A stretch of 64,000 nt of DNA. It comes from Niastella caeni (GTDB lineage Bacteria > Bacteroidota > Bacteroidia > Chitinophagales > Chitinophagaceae). This document shows positions 1 through 7,822 of the stretch, in pieces. The position numbers and the translations under genes were made by a program. The stretch is taken from NCBI RefSeq assembly GCF_004834005.1, contig NZ_STFF01000007.1, forward strand, positions 1 to 64,000, written 5' to 3'. The first letter of the stretch is position 1; the number at the start of each line of letters is the position of its first letter. The notes below the pieces were generated by a model. That model was not told the origin of the DNA. It ran no database searches and worked only from the letters and a program-made list of their open reading frames with translations.

Positions 1-208
1 CCCGGTATGAATGAAAATAGTAATATACTCTTTGATATTTCATAATAACAGAAATAAAAATGAAATATTGTGAGCGCCTCGCTTACTTTAGCCGCTTCTT
101 TTCTTGTTAACCTAAGGATTGCCGTAATAGACATACGTAGCTTCTTTATCCCCTTCGCCAACACACATATATACTTATGCTATCATTTGAATCGTTCTGA
201 GATACTTA

Positions 209-254
209 TTATAAAAATCTACTATTTTTATAAGATCCTCCCCTCATGGGGATC
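209..254. repeat. Two adjacent hairpins downstream of the NrtS-like gene
   Basis: A perfect 10-bp inverted repeat made only of A and T (209-218 and 224-233, 5-base spacer) is followed by a GC-containing hairpin at about 234-254 with CCCC/GGGG arms. They lie just past the stop of the minus-strand gene at 275 and could end its transcript, but no clean T-run follows on that strand. The rest of 1-274 is AT-rich and shows no convincing gene. Confidence 0.35.
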
Positions 255-274
255 AGTGTAGCTAATCCCTCAGG

Positions 275-469
275 CTATGCAATTTTCGCTGCTTTTATAG
301 AAGAATACAACGATACGCAAAAAGGCGTGACATAGGTTAGTATGATCCTTATAACATTTCTTATGTTGAAATTTCCGTACCAGAAAACATCATAGCTGTT
401 TATGCCATTTAACAAGCTTCCCACCACAATGGCCACCAGGATTGCCCTTTTAATATTCTTCTTAGTCAT
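275..469 (-). CDS. NrtS-like small membrane protein
   Basis: This 64-residue protein resembles the NrtS family, small membrane proteins linked to nitrate/nitrite transport. The visible family signature is LLNGIN followed by an acidic residue, then LTYVTPFCVSLYS in the second half. Two hydrophobic segments are apparent, around residues 8-24 and 38-57. The start at 469 (MTKKNIKR) is preferred over the upstream start at 541 because homology-like sequence begins there and the upstream 24 residues are unlike a leader. There is no nitrate gene beside it, so the substrate is not supported by context. It could equally be called a small two-helix membrane protein. Confidence 0.6.
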   Translation of the reverse strand: MTKKNIKRAILVAIVVGSLLNGINSYDVFWYGNFNIRNVIRIILTYVTPFCVSLYSSIKAAKIA

Positions 470-611
470 GCTTATAATTTTAAAGTACTGATAGTATTTG
501 TATGGCGGCAATCGGAAATAGTATGTGTGTGATGTAATCAAATATAGAAAATGCCGAAGATTAAATTATGTCGGCTGCATGACAAACTGGTAGCCTAACG
601 GTAGGGTAATG

Positions 612-660
612 GCCTGGGTATTGCCTGAGAATTGCCTGAGAATTGCCTGGGAATTGCCTT
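612..660. repeat. 11-bp tandem repeat, four units plus partial
   Basis: The unit GCCTGAGAATT repeats from 612, 623, 634 and 645 with one or two substitutions, ending in a partial unit at 656-660. A related palindrome (CCCAGG, five bases, GCCTGGG) follows near 675-692. The period equals about one helical turn. The surrounding stretch 470-888 otherwise holds only a doubtful minus-strand reading frame (595-855) whose 3' end is this repeat, and the promoter of the next gene. Confidence 0.8.
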
Positions 661-862
661 ACAGAAGTGGGATCCCAGGGCAATGCCTGGGGGATCTGCG
701 TGCAGTAGGTAGGCCATTAAGCTACCTGTTTCGTACAATACCGGTACCATTACAGTACCATCTGCGACCTGAATAGACAGTTTTAGAACGGGCGAAGCTT
801 TAGAATGGAATTTATGTCCGTTTCTGACGCCCTGCTGTCTGTCAATGCCTTTCAAATGTTGG

Positions 863-870
863 TATTTTTG
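863..870 (+). promoter_or_regulatory. Bacteroidota -7 element upstream of the GlxA-type regulator
   Basis: TATTTTTG matches the Bacteroidota -7 consensus TAnnTTTG exactly and sits 18 bases before the start codon at 889. The expected TTTG-like -33 element is not clear at the usual spacing. If correct, the leader is only about 12 bases long. Confidence 0.35.
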
Positions 871-888
871 CTATAACAAACCTGGTTT

Positions 889-1815
889 ATGGAAAAAATA
901 GCGTTTATAGTACCCCCATTTGTTGAAATACTCGACCTGGCGGGTCCTGTGCAGGTGTTTACCGAAGCAAGGTTCTATGGTTTCGAAACTGAGCTTGAAT
1001 TTTATTGTTTAGAAGAAGCCAGTGTAAGTTCATCAGGGCTTCCGTTTGGTAAAGTCAGTCATTTCAGTGAAGCTAATCTGTGTAACGGGGATTATCTATT
1101 TGTGCCGGGTATGGATTTTCAATATCTAAGCAGCCCTGCTTTCAAAACGCAGCATGCATTCTTTAATTGGCTGAAACAATGTTCCGATAAAGGCACTTTT
1201 ATTTGTTCGGTCTGTAACGGCGCCTTCGCGTTAGGTTATGCGGGCTTACTGAAAAACACCGAGTGTACTACACATTGGAGAAGAATAGAAGCGCTTCAGC
1301 AGGCTTTCCCCGATGCAAAAGTACTAACGGATATTTTGTTCAAAAAAAGCAACAATGTATATACCAGCGCGGGCATCAGCGCCGGCATCGACCTTGCGCT
1401 GGCTATCATGGAAGAGTTGAAAGGCGCCTTGTTTACACATAAGGTGGCGCGCGGGCTGGTTGTTTACCACCGCAGAAGCCAGCACCATACACAGCAAAGT
1501 GTTTACCTCGATTACCGCAACCATATCAATCCAAACATACATATCGTACAGGATCATCTTATTGAGCATCTCGCCGATGAAAACTCCATTGAAGACCTGG
1601 CGAAGATGGTTGCCATGAGCCCGAGAAACCTGAGCCGCGTGTTTAAAGAAAAGACCGGTACCACTATACTCGAATATCTGACGCTTTTGAGACTGGAACT
1701 GGCAAGGACCATGCTTAATAATCCTAATTTCACTATTGAATATATCGCATCACGCTGCGGTTTCAAAACAGCCAGGCAGCTTCAGCGGATCTTAAAAAAC
1801 AATTCACAACATTGA
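889..1815 (+). CDS. GlxA-type transcriptional regulator (DJ-1/PfpI + AraC HTH)
   Basis: This 308-residue protein has the two-domain layout of the GlxA family. Residues about 1-180 form a DJ-1/PfpI-like sensor domain, with the nucleophile-elbow region FICSVCNGAFALG near residues 104-116. Residues about 215-305 form an AraC/XylS helix-turn-helix pair (MSPRNLSRVFKEKTG, then IEYIASRCGFKTARQLQR). Such proteins are cytoplasmic activators or repressors, often next to the genes they control. The serine hydrolase that begins 23 bases downstream on the same strand is the obvious candidate target. The ligand cannot be read from the sequence. Confidence 0.9.
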   Translation: MEKIAFIVPPFVEILDLAGPVQVFTEARFYGFETELEFYCLEEASVSSSGLPFGKVSHFSEANLCNGDYLFVPGMDFQYLSSPAFKTQHAFFNWLKQCSDKGTFICSVCNGAFALGYAGLLKNTECTTHWRRIEALQQAFPDAKVLTDILFKKSNNVYTSAGISAGIDLALAIMEELKGALFTHKVARGLVVYHRRSQHHTQQSVYLDYRNHINPNIHIVQDHLIEHLADENSIEDLAKMVAMSPRNLSRVFKEKTGTTILEYLTLLRLELARTMLNNPNFTIEYIASRCGFKTARQLQRILKNNSQH

Positions 1816-1838
1816 AGCGGCATATAAACTACAGACTA

Positions 1839-3287
1839 ATGAAAAAGTATTTGCTTTTAGTCCTTCTTAATTGTGCGATTACCTGTTACTGTCAGAAAAT
1901 TCCCTGGAAAATAGCTGAACCGGAAGCACAGGGGATGAGCTCGCTGACACTAGCCAATGGTATCAGGGAGTTACAACAGGCCGGCACAAATATCCATAGC
2001 CTTTTAATCATCAGGAACAACCATGTGGTGCTCGATGCGGCTTTCTACCCTTACCGGCAACAGTATGCGCATGATATGGCGTCGGTTACAAAAAGTGTTC
2101 TATCGCTCCTGATCGGAATTGCAATTGACAATGGGTTTATCAGGAGTGAACAAGATCCGGTTATTAATTATTTTCCAGGGCATACCATAAAAAACAGCGT
2201 GCTTAAAAACCTGGCCATAAAAGACCTGGTGAATATGGCATCGGGTTTCCAATGCAGTTGGGCCAATGGAGAAAAAGAACTGGAGCAGATGCAGGACCAG
2301 GCTGACTGGGCCGGGTTTATGCTTGATCTTCCTTTCTCTTCAAAACCAGGGGAAAAATTCTCTTACTGCAGCGGTAATTTCTACCTGCTCGCAGAGATAT
2401 TGCAAAGGGCAACGAAAATGAAGAGCCACGATTTCGCCAGGAAATACCTGTTCAATGTACTGCAGTTTGGTAAAACATACTGGGATGAAAACAAAAAAGG
2501 CGTCAATCATGGCTGGGGCGATCTTTATCTGCTTCCTTATGATATGGCTAAGATTGGCTCTTTGTTATTGCAGGAAGGAAAATGGAACGGGAAACAGGTT
2601 GTTTCAGCGGGATGGATACAAAAGATTAAACCCTTGTATTATATAAAAGGCACTGAGTCGTATGGTTATGGCTGGTGGCTCGACAGCGAGAGCCCAAATG
2701 AAATACAGGCTATGGGAAGAGGCGGGCAGCGCATGTTCGTGCTGAAGGACAAAAATGTGATTATCGTGACCACAGGCGGCGGATTTGATGCCGGAGAAAT
2801 GGACAACCTGGTTGAGAATGCCATTGCAGCCTATAAACCGGATGAGAACCATTATGCTGAATTACTGCAGCGGGTAAAGCAGATCCAGATGCCTGACACG
2901 GGTAGCAACCACGAAAACAATTTTTCACCAGGCATGCTCAATAAAACTTTCCGGCTTGAAAAAAATGACCTCGAGATAACTGCTTTCCGGTTCGAAAAGG
3001 GCAGTAAGGATTATTATCTTATTCTTGACCTTGAAGATGGCGGAAAACAAAAACTGGCCATGGGAATGGGTAACCGATATGTGATCTCCCGCGAACATCT
3101 GTTTGGTTTACCCGTTGCGCTAAGAAGTTCCTGGCAAAAGGATAAACTTCATGTTGAATATAATAGCCTCTCCGGCATTAACCTGTACAGATTTACTTTC
3201 GTTTTTGATAACGACAGTGTTGATTTCAAAGCCGACGATATAACCAATAAGCGAAAGATATCTCTAAAAGGCAGAGCTACCAATTAA
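1839..3287 (+). CDS. Secreted serine hydrolase, beta-lactamase class C fold
   Basis: This is a penicillin-binding/class C beta-lactamase-like hydrolase of about 482 residues. A signal peptide (MKKYLLLVLLNCAITCYC) precedes the enzyme domain. The catalytic SxxK is visible as SVTK at residues 82-85, a tyrosine motif lies in FSYCSGNFYLL, and a GRGGQ box takes the place of the usual KTG/HTGG. The reading frame is also open from a TTG at 1812 overlapping the previous stop, but the ATG at 1839 fits the signal peptide better. The C-terminal 120 residues look like an added beta domain. The substrate is unknown. Members include esterases and peptidases as well as beta-lactamases, so no resistance role should be assumed. 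Confidence 0.85.
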   Translation: MKKYLLLVLLNCAITCYCQKIPWKIAEPEAQGMSSLTLANGIRELQQAGTNIHSLLIIRNNHVVLDAAFYPYRQQYAHDMASVTKSVLSLLIGIAIDNGFIRSEQDPVINYFPGHTIKNSVLKNLAIKDLVNMASGFQCSWANGEKELEQMQDQADWAGFMLDLPFSSKPGEKFSYCSGNFYLLAEILQRATKMKSHDFARKYLFNVLQFGKTYWDENKKGVNHGWGDLYLLPYDMAKIGSLLLQEGKWNGKQVVSAGWIQKIKPLYYIKGTESYGYGWWLDSESPNEIQAMGRGGQRMFVLKDKNVIIVTTGGGFDAGEMDNLVENAIAAYKPDENHYAELLQRVKQIQMPDTGSNHENNFSPGMLNKTFRLEKNDLEITAFRFEKGSKDYYLILDLEDGGKQKLAMGMGNRYVISREHLFGLPVALRSSWQKDKLHVEYNSLSGINLYRFTFVFDNDSVDFKADDITNKRKISLKGRATN

Positions 3288-3326
3288 TTGATCGGCATGT
3301 TGTCGATGCAAAATAATGATTAATTC

Positions 3327-3365
3327 AAAAACGCTAGGCTACCTATTGGCAGCCTAGCGTTTATC
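3327..3365. terminator. Bidirectional terminator between convergent genes
   Basis: An 11-bp perfect stem (3330-3340 with 3351-3361) and a 10-base loop is flanked by A residues on the left and T residues on the right. This suits termination of both the serine hydrolase and the convergent lipoprotein gene. Confidence 0.8.
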
Positions 3366-3381
3366 ATATAAGTGACTTAAA

Positions 3382-3876
3382 TTAAAAAGCTTTATATGTG
3401 GTGTTAAATTGACCATCTTTAATAACTACACTGTCGGGGCCGCCAAATGCATTGTAGATTACGCCCTCAAATTTACCTGCCACCTTTTTATTAGTTTTAT
3501 CTAATGTGGTAACAGTAACAGAACCATGTGATCTGCTATCGTTGCCACTGTAGAGTTTTGAGGTGGTAAATGTTGCCAGTTGCAGGTCTGCATGGTCAAA
3601 GTTAAGTTTGGTGTTTACTTTCGAGGTGTCAGGGAATGTAACATCCAGGAATACAGAGTCTCCTGGCAGGGTTTGTCCACCCACTACAGAGATATATCCA
3701 TTATGAGACGTGCCCGTTACAACTCTTGGTTTAAAAGCATTACCGCCGATAGTAGCAGATAATGCAGCCGATGAACCGTTGTCATCTTTGTCTTTTTTAC
3801 AACTGCTAATACCTATGGTTAATGCAGCAGCCATTACGGTTAATAATCCCAGTAAGCGTAAATTTTTGTTCTTCAT
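3382..3876 (-). CDS. Putative outer-membrane lipoprotein, DUF6252-like
   Basis: This 164-residue protein carries a lipoprotein signal with the lipobox GISSC (cysteine at about residue 26) followed by KKDKDDNG, a charged linker. The rest is a small beta-rich domain (ATIGGNAFKP at the start, KKVAGKFEGVIYNA near the end) of the kind grouped as DUF6252 in Bacteroidota. No catalytic motif is visible. It is monocistronic, ends at a bidirectional hairpin and faces away from the methyltransferase across a 386-base gap. Function is unknown. Confidence 0.7.
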   Translation of the reverse strand: MKNKNLRLLGLLTVMAAALTIGISSCKKDKDDNGSSAALSATIGGNAFKPRVVTGTSHNGYISVVGGQTLPGDSVFLDVTFPDTSKVNTKLNFDHADLQLATFTTSKLYSGNDSRSHGSVTVTTLDKTNKKVAGKFEGVIYNAFGGPDSVVIKDGQFNTTYKAF

Positions 3877-4042
3877 ACTTTGTTTTAGGAGTGATAAATG
3901 TTTTTGGGCTATAGAAACGAGGTAGGCTACCGTTTATTGTTACGGGTTATTGTTTTGCTGCCGGGTGTATTTGATATGCATATGCTAAACAGGGTGGCTT
4001 TCAAAGATCCTGACTGATAAAGTTTTTCAGGTGCGTGCACAC

Positions 4043-4076
4043 TTTTTGGCAATAACAACGCGCTTATTGCCAAAAA
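4043..4076. repeat. 13-bp perfect inverted repeat in a divergent promoter region
   Basis: TTTTTGGCAATAA (4043-4055) and its exact reverse complement (4064-4076) are separated by 8 bases. The arms end in A rather than T on each outgoing strand, so it does not look like a terminator. It lies about 165 bases upstream of the lipoprotein gene start and 187 bases upstream of the methyltransferase start, in the divergent gap 3877-4262. An operator is plausible. Confidence 0.6.
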
Positions 4077-4156
4077 CTGCACAGTTATTGGTTTTGTGAA
4101 ACGATCTAAAAAATTTTTATCATCTTATGGTGGTCAATTATTTCATTGTCTTTTTC

Positions 4157-4177
4157 CCAAAAAAAAATTTTTTTTGG
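4157..4177. other. A9T8 tract flanked by CC/GG
   Basis: Nine A residues run directly into eight T residues, flanked by CC and GG, about 86 bases before the methyltransferase start. Such A/T tracts bend DNA and can act as UP-like promoter elements. It also reads as a short self-complementary hairpin. Confidence 0.5.
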
Positions 4178-4262
4178 AGCTGCCTCAACTGTTGAAGCAA
4201 CCTTTTTTTCCGGCCCAGCGTAAACGGTGGTATTCACGATAAATTTCCCCAGGTATTCAATT

Positions 4263-5132
4263 ATGGATTGTCCTATTTGCAACTCCACCATCATTGCAAC
4301 AAAACACGCAATTGGAAATGAGCGCTCCGTGCTGCGGTGCGCACAGTGCAGCGCAGAGTTCCTGTTTCCCCAACTGGATGACGAAGCATTACAACAACTG
4401 TACTCTGAAAGCTATTATGCCGCATGGGGATTGAAAGGCGATGCCGACAATGAAGCTACGCGGCAAATGAAGATGGCTACATTTGCACTGCGCCTTGACC
4501 TGCTGGCCCGCCTGGGAAAGCAGGACCGCCTGCTAGACGTGGGCTGCGCCACAGGATACTTGCTGGAAGCCGCCCAGGCTCGCGGATGGACGCCTTACGG
4601 AGTTGAATATGCGGCATGGGCTGCCGCCATTGCGCAAAAGAAGTTCGGTCGAGAGGCCATCTTTAACGGCACGCTGGAACAATGCAATTTCCCGGAAAAC
4701 TTTTTCAACGCCATCGTCATGTCGGACCTCATTGAGCATGTGCGTCGCCCGCAGGAAACACTGCTCAAAGCAAGGAAGTTGCTGAAAGACGAAGGTCTGC
4801 TGTTGATAGTTACACCAGATACCGCCGCATTGTCGAACCGCCTCATGGGCAAACGCTGGACACATTACAAACCGGAACATTTCTTTTATTTCAACCGCCG
4901 CTCATTTCAATACCTTGCCGACAAGGGCGGATGGGAAATAATTCACTATGAAAAAGCAGCCAAAGCGCTTAACATCGACTATTTCCATACTCAGTTCAAT
5001 GTATATCCACATTGTCTACTGACGCCGCTGGTTAATACACTCCATGCCCTGCTGCCACGCAGCGCCGGGAGGCGCAATTTTTTCCTGTCTATTGGAGAGA
5101 TGGTGCTGGTATTGAAAAAGAAGAAAGAATAA
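4263..5132 (+). CDS. Class I SAM-dependent methyltransferase with N-terminal zinc-ribbon-like motif
   Basis: The protein is about 289 residues long. It opens with MDCPICNSTI and a second CxxC pair (LRCAQCSAEF), a zinc-ribbon-like head seen in methyltransferases that act in sugar or cell-surface biosynthesis. The Rossmann domain follows, with motif I LLDVGCATGYLLEAA near residues 84-98 and the post-motif DLIEHV, typical of the Methyltransf_23 group. The start at 4263 is chosen because the zinc motif begins there and the 12 upstream in-frame residues have no such character. It is a lone gene, so the methyl acceptor is unknown. Confidence 0.85.
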   Translation: MDCPICNSTIIATKHAIGNERSVLRCAQCSAEFLFPQLDDEALQQLYSESYYAAWGLKGDADNEATRQMKMATFALRLDLLARLGKQDRLLDVGCATGYLLEAAQARGWTPYGVEYAAWAAAIAQKKFGREAIFNGTLEQCNFPENFFNAIVMSDLIEHVRRPQETLLKARKLLKDEGLLLIVTPDTAALSNRLMGKRWTHYKPEHFFYFNRRSFQYLADKGGWEIIHYEKAAKALNIDYFHTQFNVYPHCLLTPLVNTLHALLPRSAGRRNFFLSIGEMVLVLKKKKE

Positions 5133-5487
5133 AATATTTTTGTAGTTTTTATCTTTATTTAAATCTTAACCCTAGGTCAATTTCCGCACTTGGGTTGAAT
5201 AATAAGGAAATGCAACCGGTTCTGCTTAAGGCGTGAGGTGGTCACCATGGCAGCAATATGCCGGATAAGAGGAGTATGTGTGCATCTATGCTGTAACTAT
5301 CCTGAAAATTCGATTTTTTTGCACTAAATTTATCTTGCATTAAACCAGCATTATCCTTCCTTCTCCTATCATTTAGTCACATCCCAACAACACATAATTT
5401 CCCGGTTAAGGTCTGATCACTCTATATGGCAGGCCCCAATATGCTATGTGCTCCCGCCCATCTATCCTGGAATTACCGATAATTAGT
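5133..5487. other. Intergenic region upstream of the first ECF sigma factor
   Basis: AT-rich at both ends with a mixed-composition middle (5190-5280). I see no gene, no strong hairpin and no clear TTTG / TAnnTTTG promoter pair. Confidence 0.4.
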
Positions 5488-6075
5488 ATGAGCAACAATT
5501 TAGACAGTACTATTTTAACAGGCTTTCAGCAAGGGGATGAGCGTGCCTTCCGGCGAATATTTGATCATTTTTATCCTGCCCTCTACAACTTTACCCAAAA
5601 GCTCACCGGCAACCATGAGGAAGCCAAGGATATTTCGCTTCACGCTTTTCAAAAGTTGTTTGAACGGTGTAAACTATTTGAGACCGTGCCCAACATCAAA
5701 GCGTTTTTATACATCACCTGCCGCAACAGAAGTCTGGACTACCTGTATGCCCAAAAAAGGCAGCAGGAAAAACAACAGGAAATGGCCCGTGAAATGAGCA
5801 ATGATACCCTGTTGCGCTATGAATATGATATCATGGATGAACTGGTAGACAGACTCAATGCCGCCATTGAAAACCTGCCCGAAGAGAACCGGAAAATTTT
5901 CAAGCTGCTTTATTATGAACAGATGACGCCTGCGGAAATTGCAGACCTGCTCCGTATTTCCGTGCAAACCGTTTATACGCAAAGGTCCAGGGCGATCAGG
6001 GCCTTGCGCCTGATGCTCGCCGACAATTCGCTGTCTATAACCTGGTTATTGTATACTATTATCCATGTGAAATGA
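5488..6075 (+). CDS. ECF-family RNA polymerase sigma factor (first SusC/D locus)
   Basis: A 195-residue ECF sigma factor. Region 2 is visible as RAFRRIFDHFYPALYNF through IKAFLYITCRNRSLDYL, and region 4 as LPEENRKIFKLLYYE followed by the helix-turn-helix AEIADLLRISVQTVYTQ. The ATG at 5488 is preferred over 5446 since family homology begins with the short leader MSNNLDST. It stands 158 bases upstream of a FecR-type anti-sigma gene and a SusC with an N-terminal STN domain. This is the FecI/FecR/FecA-like arrangement in which ligand binding at the outer membrane releases the sigma factor to transcribe the transport operon. Confidence 0.93.
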   Translation: MSNNLDSTILTGFQQGDERAFRRIFDHFYPALYNFTQKLTGNHEEAKDISLHAFQKLFERCKLFETVPNIKAFLYITCRNRSLDYLYAQKRQQEKQQEMAREMSNDTLLRYEYDIMDELVDRLNAAIENLPEENRKIFKLLYYEQMTPAEIADLLRISVQTVYTQRSRAIRALRLMLADNSLSITWLLYTIIHVK

Positions 6076-6233
6076 GTCAACCACTTTTTGACGGCTTGAA
6101 AATTTTTTTCAAATTTTTCCCATTCCTGTAATAATTCAGAAACATTGGATCGTTTCTAATAGTAAGAAACCATTTCCTGCCTGTTAATAACGATTATTCA
6201 AGCAAACTACATTAACCACTTATCTCTGATTGA

Positions 6234-7484
6234 ATGGAAAAGATGAATGAGGTAATAAACCTGTTATATAAGCACATACGGGAGGAGCTGACTGGTGAAG
6301 AATCTATTCAATTACAAAATTGGGTGAATGAATCTGATGAAAACCGGAAGTTCTTTGATAAAGTAACCGACACAAAAAGGTTGCTGATCAATGCAAGGAT
6401 CAAAAGCGATAACCTGGCAACGATTGATCTTGACGAGGCCTGGCAGGAGTTGAAGAAAATGGGATGGGAACAGCCGGCCGAACCAAAAGGAAAACTAAGG
6501 TCCTTTAACTGGCGCTGGTATGCCGCCGCAGCAGCGATAATGCTGCTGATTGCCGGTTACTGGTGGCTTGCACCACGCGATGCAAAGGAAAGTAAACCGG
6601 AAGTAGTACAGCACGAAACACCAAAAAACGACATTGAGCCAGGAAAATATAAAGCAATGCTAACGCTGTCAGATGGGCGAAAAATTGTGCTCGACAGCGC
6701 TATGAAGGGTGAGCTGGCAAAGCAAGGCAACACGGCTATTGTAAATAAAGATGGCCAGTTAGTGTATGATGTTTCAAAAGCCAATTCTAACGGTAGAAGT
6801 TTGGAAGGAGCCTTCAATACCCTCACCACCGTCAAAGGCGAAACATATGCAGCCATTCTTTCCGATGGAAGTAAAGTGTGGCTGAACTCCGGGTCCTCTA
6901 TCCGGTATCCTGTGGTTTTTACCGGTGGGGAAAGAAAGGTGGAAATAACCGGTGAAGCTTATTTCGAAATAGCCAAAGATGCCTCAAAACCCTTTATGGT
7001 AACTGTGAAAGATCTGACTGTTCAGGTTTTAGGCACGCACTTTAATATTAATGCGTACGATGAAGAAGCAGCAATAAAGACAACGCTGCTGGAAGGAAGT
7101 GTAAGCGTACAGTTAAAAGCAAATAGTCAGAGATCAATAGTGATAAAGCCTGGTCAGCAGGCAATACGTACTACGCACGATCTTCGCCTGCCCGATGGAA
7201 CTTCCCTGAAGGCTGGACTCACGACTTACGATTCTCCCAACCTTGAAGCAGTAATGGCCTGGAAAGAAGGGCGATTTTATTTTGACGGTGCTGATATAAC
7301 AGAGATCATGCGACAACTGGAAAGATGGTATAATATTGAAGTAGTGTATGAAGGGCCAAAGCCCACGCATTTTTTTGGCGGAAAAATGGAACGTAACCTG
7401 AACCTCTCCCAGGTATTGCGGGCATTGGAATACGCGGGAGCAGCATTCAGGATTGAAGGGAGAAAGCTGATTGTAATTCAGTGA
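6234..7484 (+). CDS. FecR-type anti-sigma factor, DUF4974 C-terminus
   Basis: This 416-residue inner-membrane regulator has a cytoplasmic sigma-binding part (residues 1-90), one membrane helix around residues 95-113 (WYAAAAAIMLLIAGYWWL), a periplasmic FecR domain (about 195-290, including VWLNSGSSIRYP and GEAYFEIA) and a DUF4974 domain (about 345-416, FYFDGADITEIMRQLERWY). It should hold the upstream sigma factor inactive until the STN domain of the downstream SusC signals. It is a paralogue of the protein at 32992-34230 and lacks the odd insertion seen there. Confidence 0.93.
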   Translation: MEKMNEVINLLYKHIREELTGEESIQLQNWVNESDENRKFFDKVTDTKRLLINARIKSDNLATIDLDEAWQELKKMGWEQPAEPKGKLRSFNWRWYAAAAAIMLLIAGYWWLAPRDAKESKPEVVQHETPKNDIEPGKYKAMLTLSDGRKIVLDSAMKGELAKQGNTAIVNKDGQLVYDVSKANSNGRSLEGAFNTLTTVKGETYAAILSDGSKVWLNSGSSIRYPVVFTGGERKVEITGEAYFEIAKDASKPFMVTVKDLTVQVLGTHFNINAYDEEAAIKTTLLEGSVSVQLKANSQRSIVIKPGQQAIRTTHDLRLPDGTSLKAGLTTYDSPNLEAVMAWKEGRFYFDGADITEIMRQLERWYNIEVVYEGPKPTHFFGGKMERNLNLSQVLRALEYAGAAFRIEGRKLIVIQ

Positions 7485-7822
7485 TCAGCAAGATAATGAA
7501 TGAAAATGCCAACTTCGCATTGACGGCAATGCAACAACAGCCTTATCCCGATAAAAGGGGATACAGATAATCCCTGATGATAAGAGAGGCCTTCCTTGAA
7601 AATTCATCATACCGGCTGCCATATAAAAAATAACCATGACTATTGAACCCATCCGCCGCAGTTGACCTTATTGCCTTTTTCCCTATTCCTCCCTTTGAGT
7701 GGGGAGGTTTAGGTGAAGGGCAGAAAAAAGCCGCCAGTGTTGGTACCACTGCCGGCTGTAAAAAGGTTGACGAAATAAAAACTTGTTGGAATCCTTATTT
7801 AATCACCTTTCAAACCGAAGGT
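7485..7822. promoter_or_regulatory. Untranslated leader with alternative hairpins upstream of susC
   Basis: The gap between the anti-sigma gene and the chosen SusC start holds two candidate structures. TATCCC (7543-7548) can pair with GGGATA (7558-7563), which in turn can pair with a second ATCCC just downstream (about 7570-7574), giving mutually exclusive stems. A second hairpin (CCTCCC 7688-7693, GGGAGG 7702-7707) belongs to a T/G-rich stretch that looks like a common Bacteroidota intergenic repeat. The SusC reading frame stays open back to 7643, but the residues there do not look coding. Confidence 0.3.

Noticed and set aside
595..855. Minus-strand 86-residue reading frame
   Set aside because: Its C-terminal part is simply the 11-bp tandem repeat, and no signal, domain or family feature is visible.
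1839..3287. Antibiotic-resistance beta-lactamase
   Set aside because: The fold is class C-like, but the KTG box is replaced by GRGGQ and the protein has an extra C-terminal domain, so esterase or peptidase activity is as likely.
4106..4294. Minus-strand 62-residue frame overlapping the methyltransferase start
   Set aside because: It runs through the A9T8 tract and overlaps the zinc-motif start of the methyltransferase. No domain is seen.
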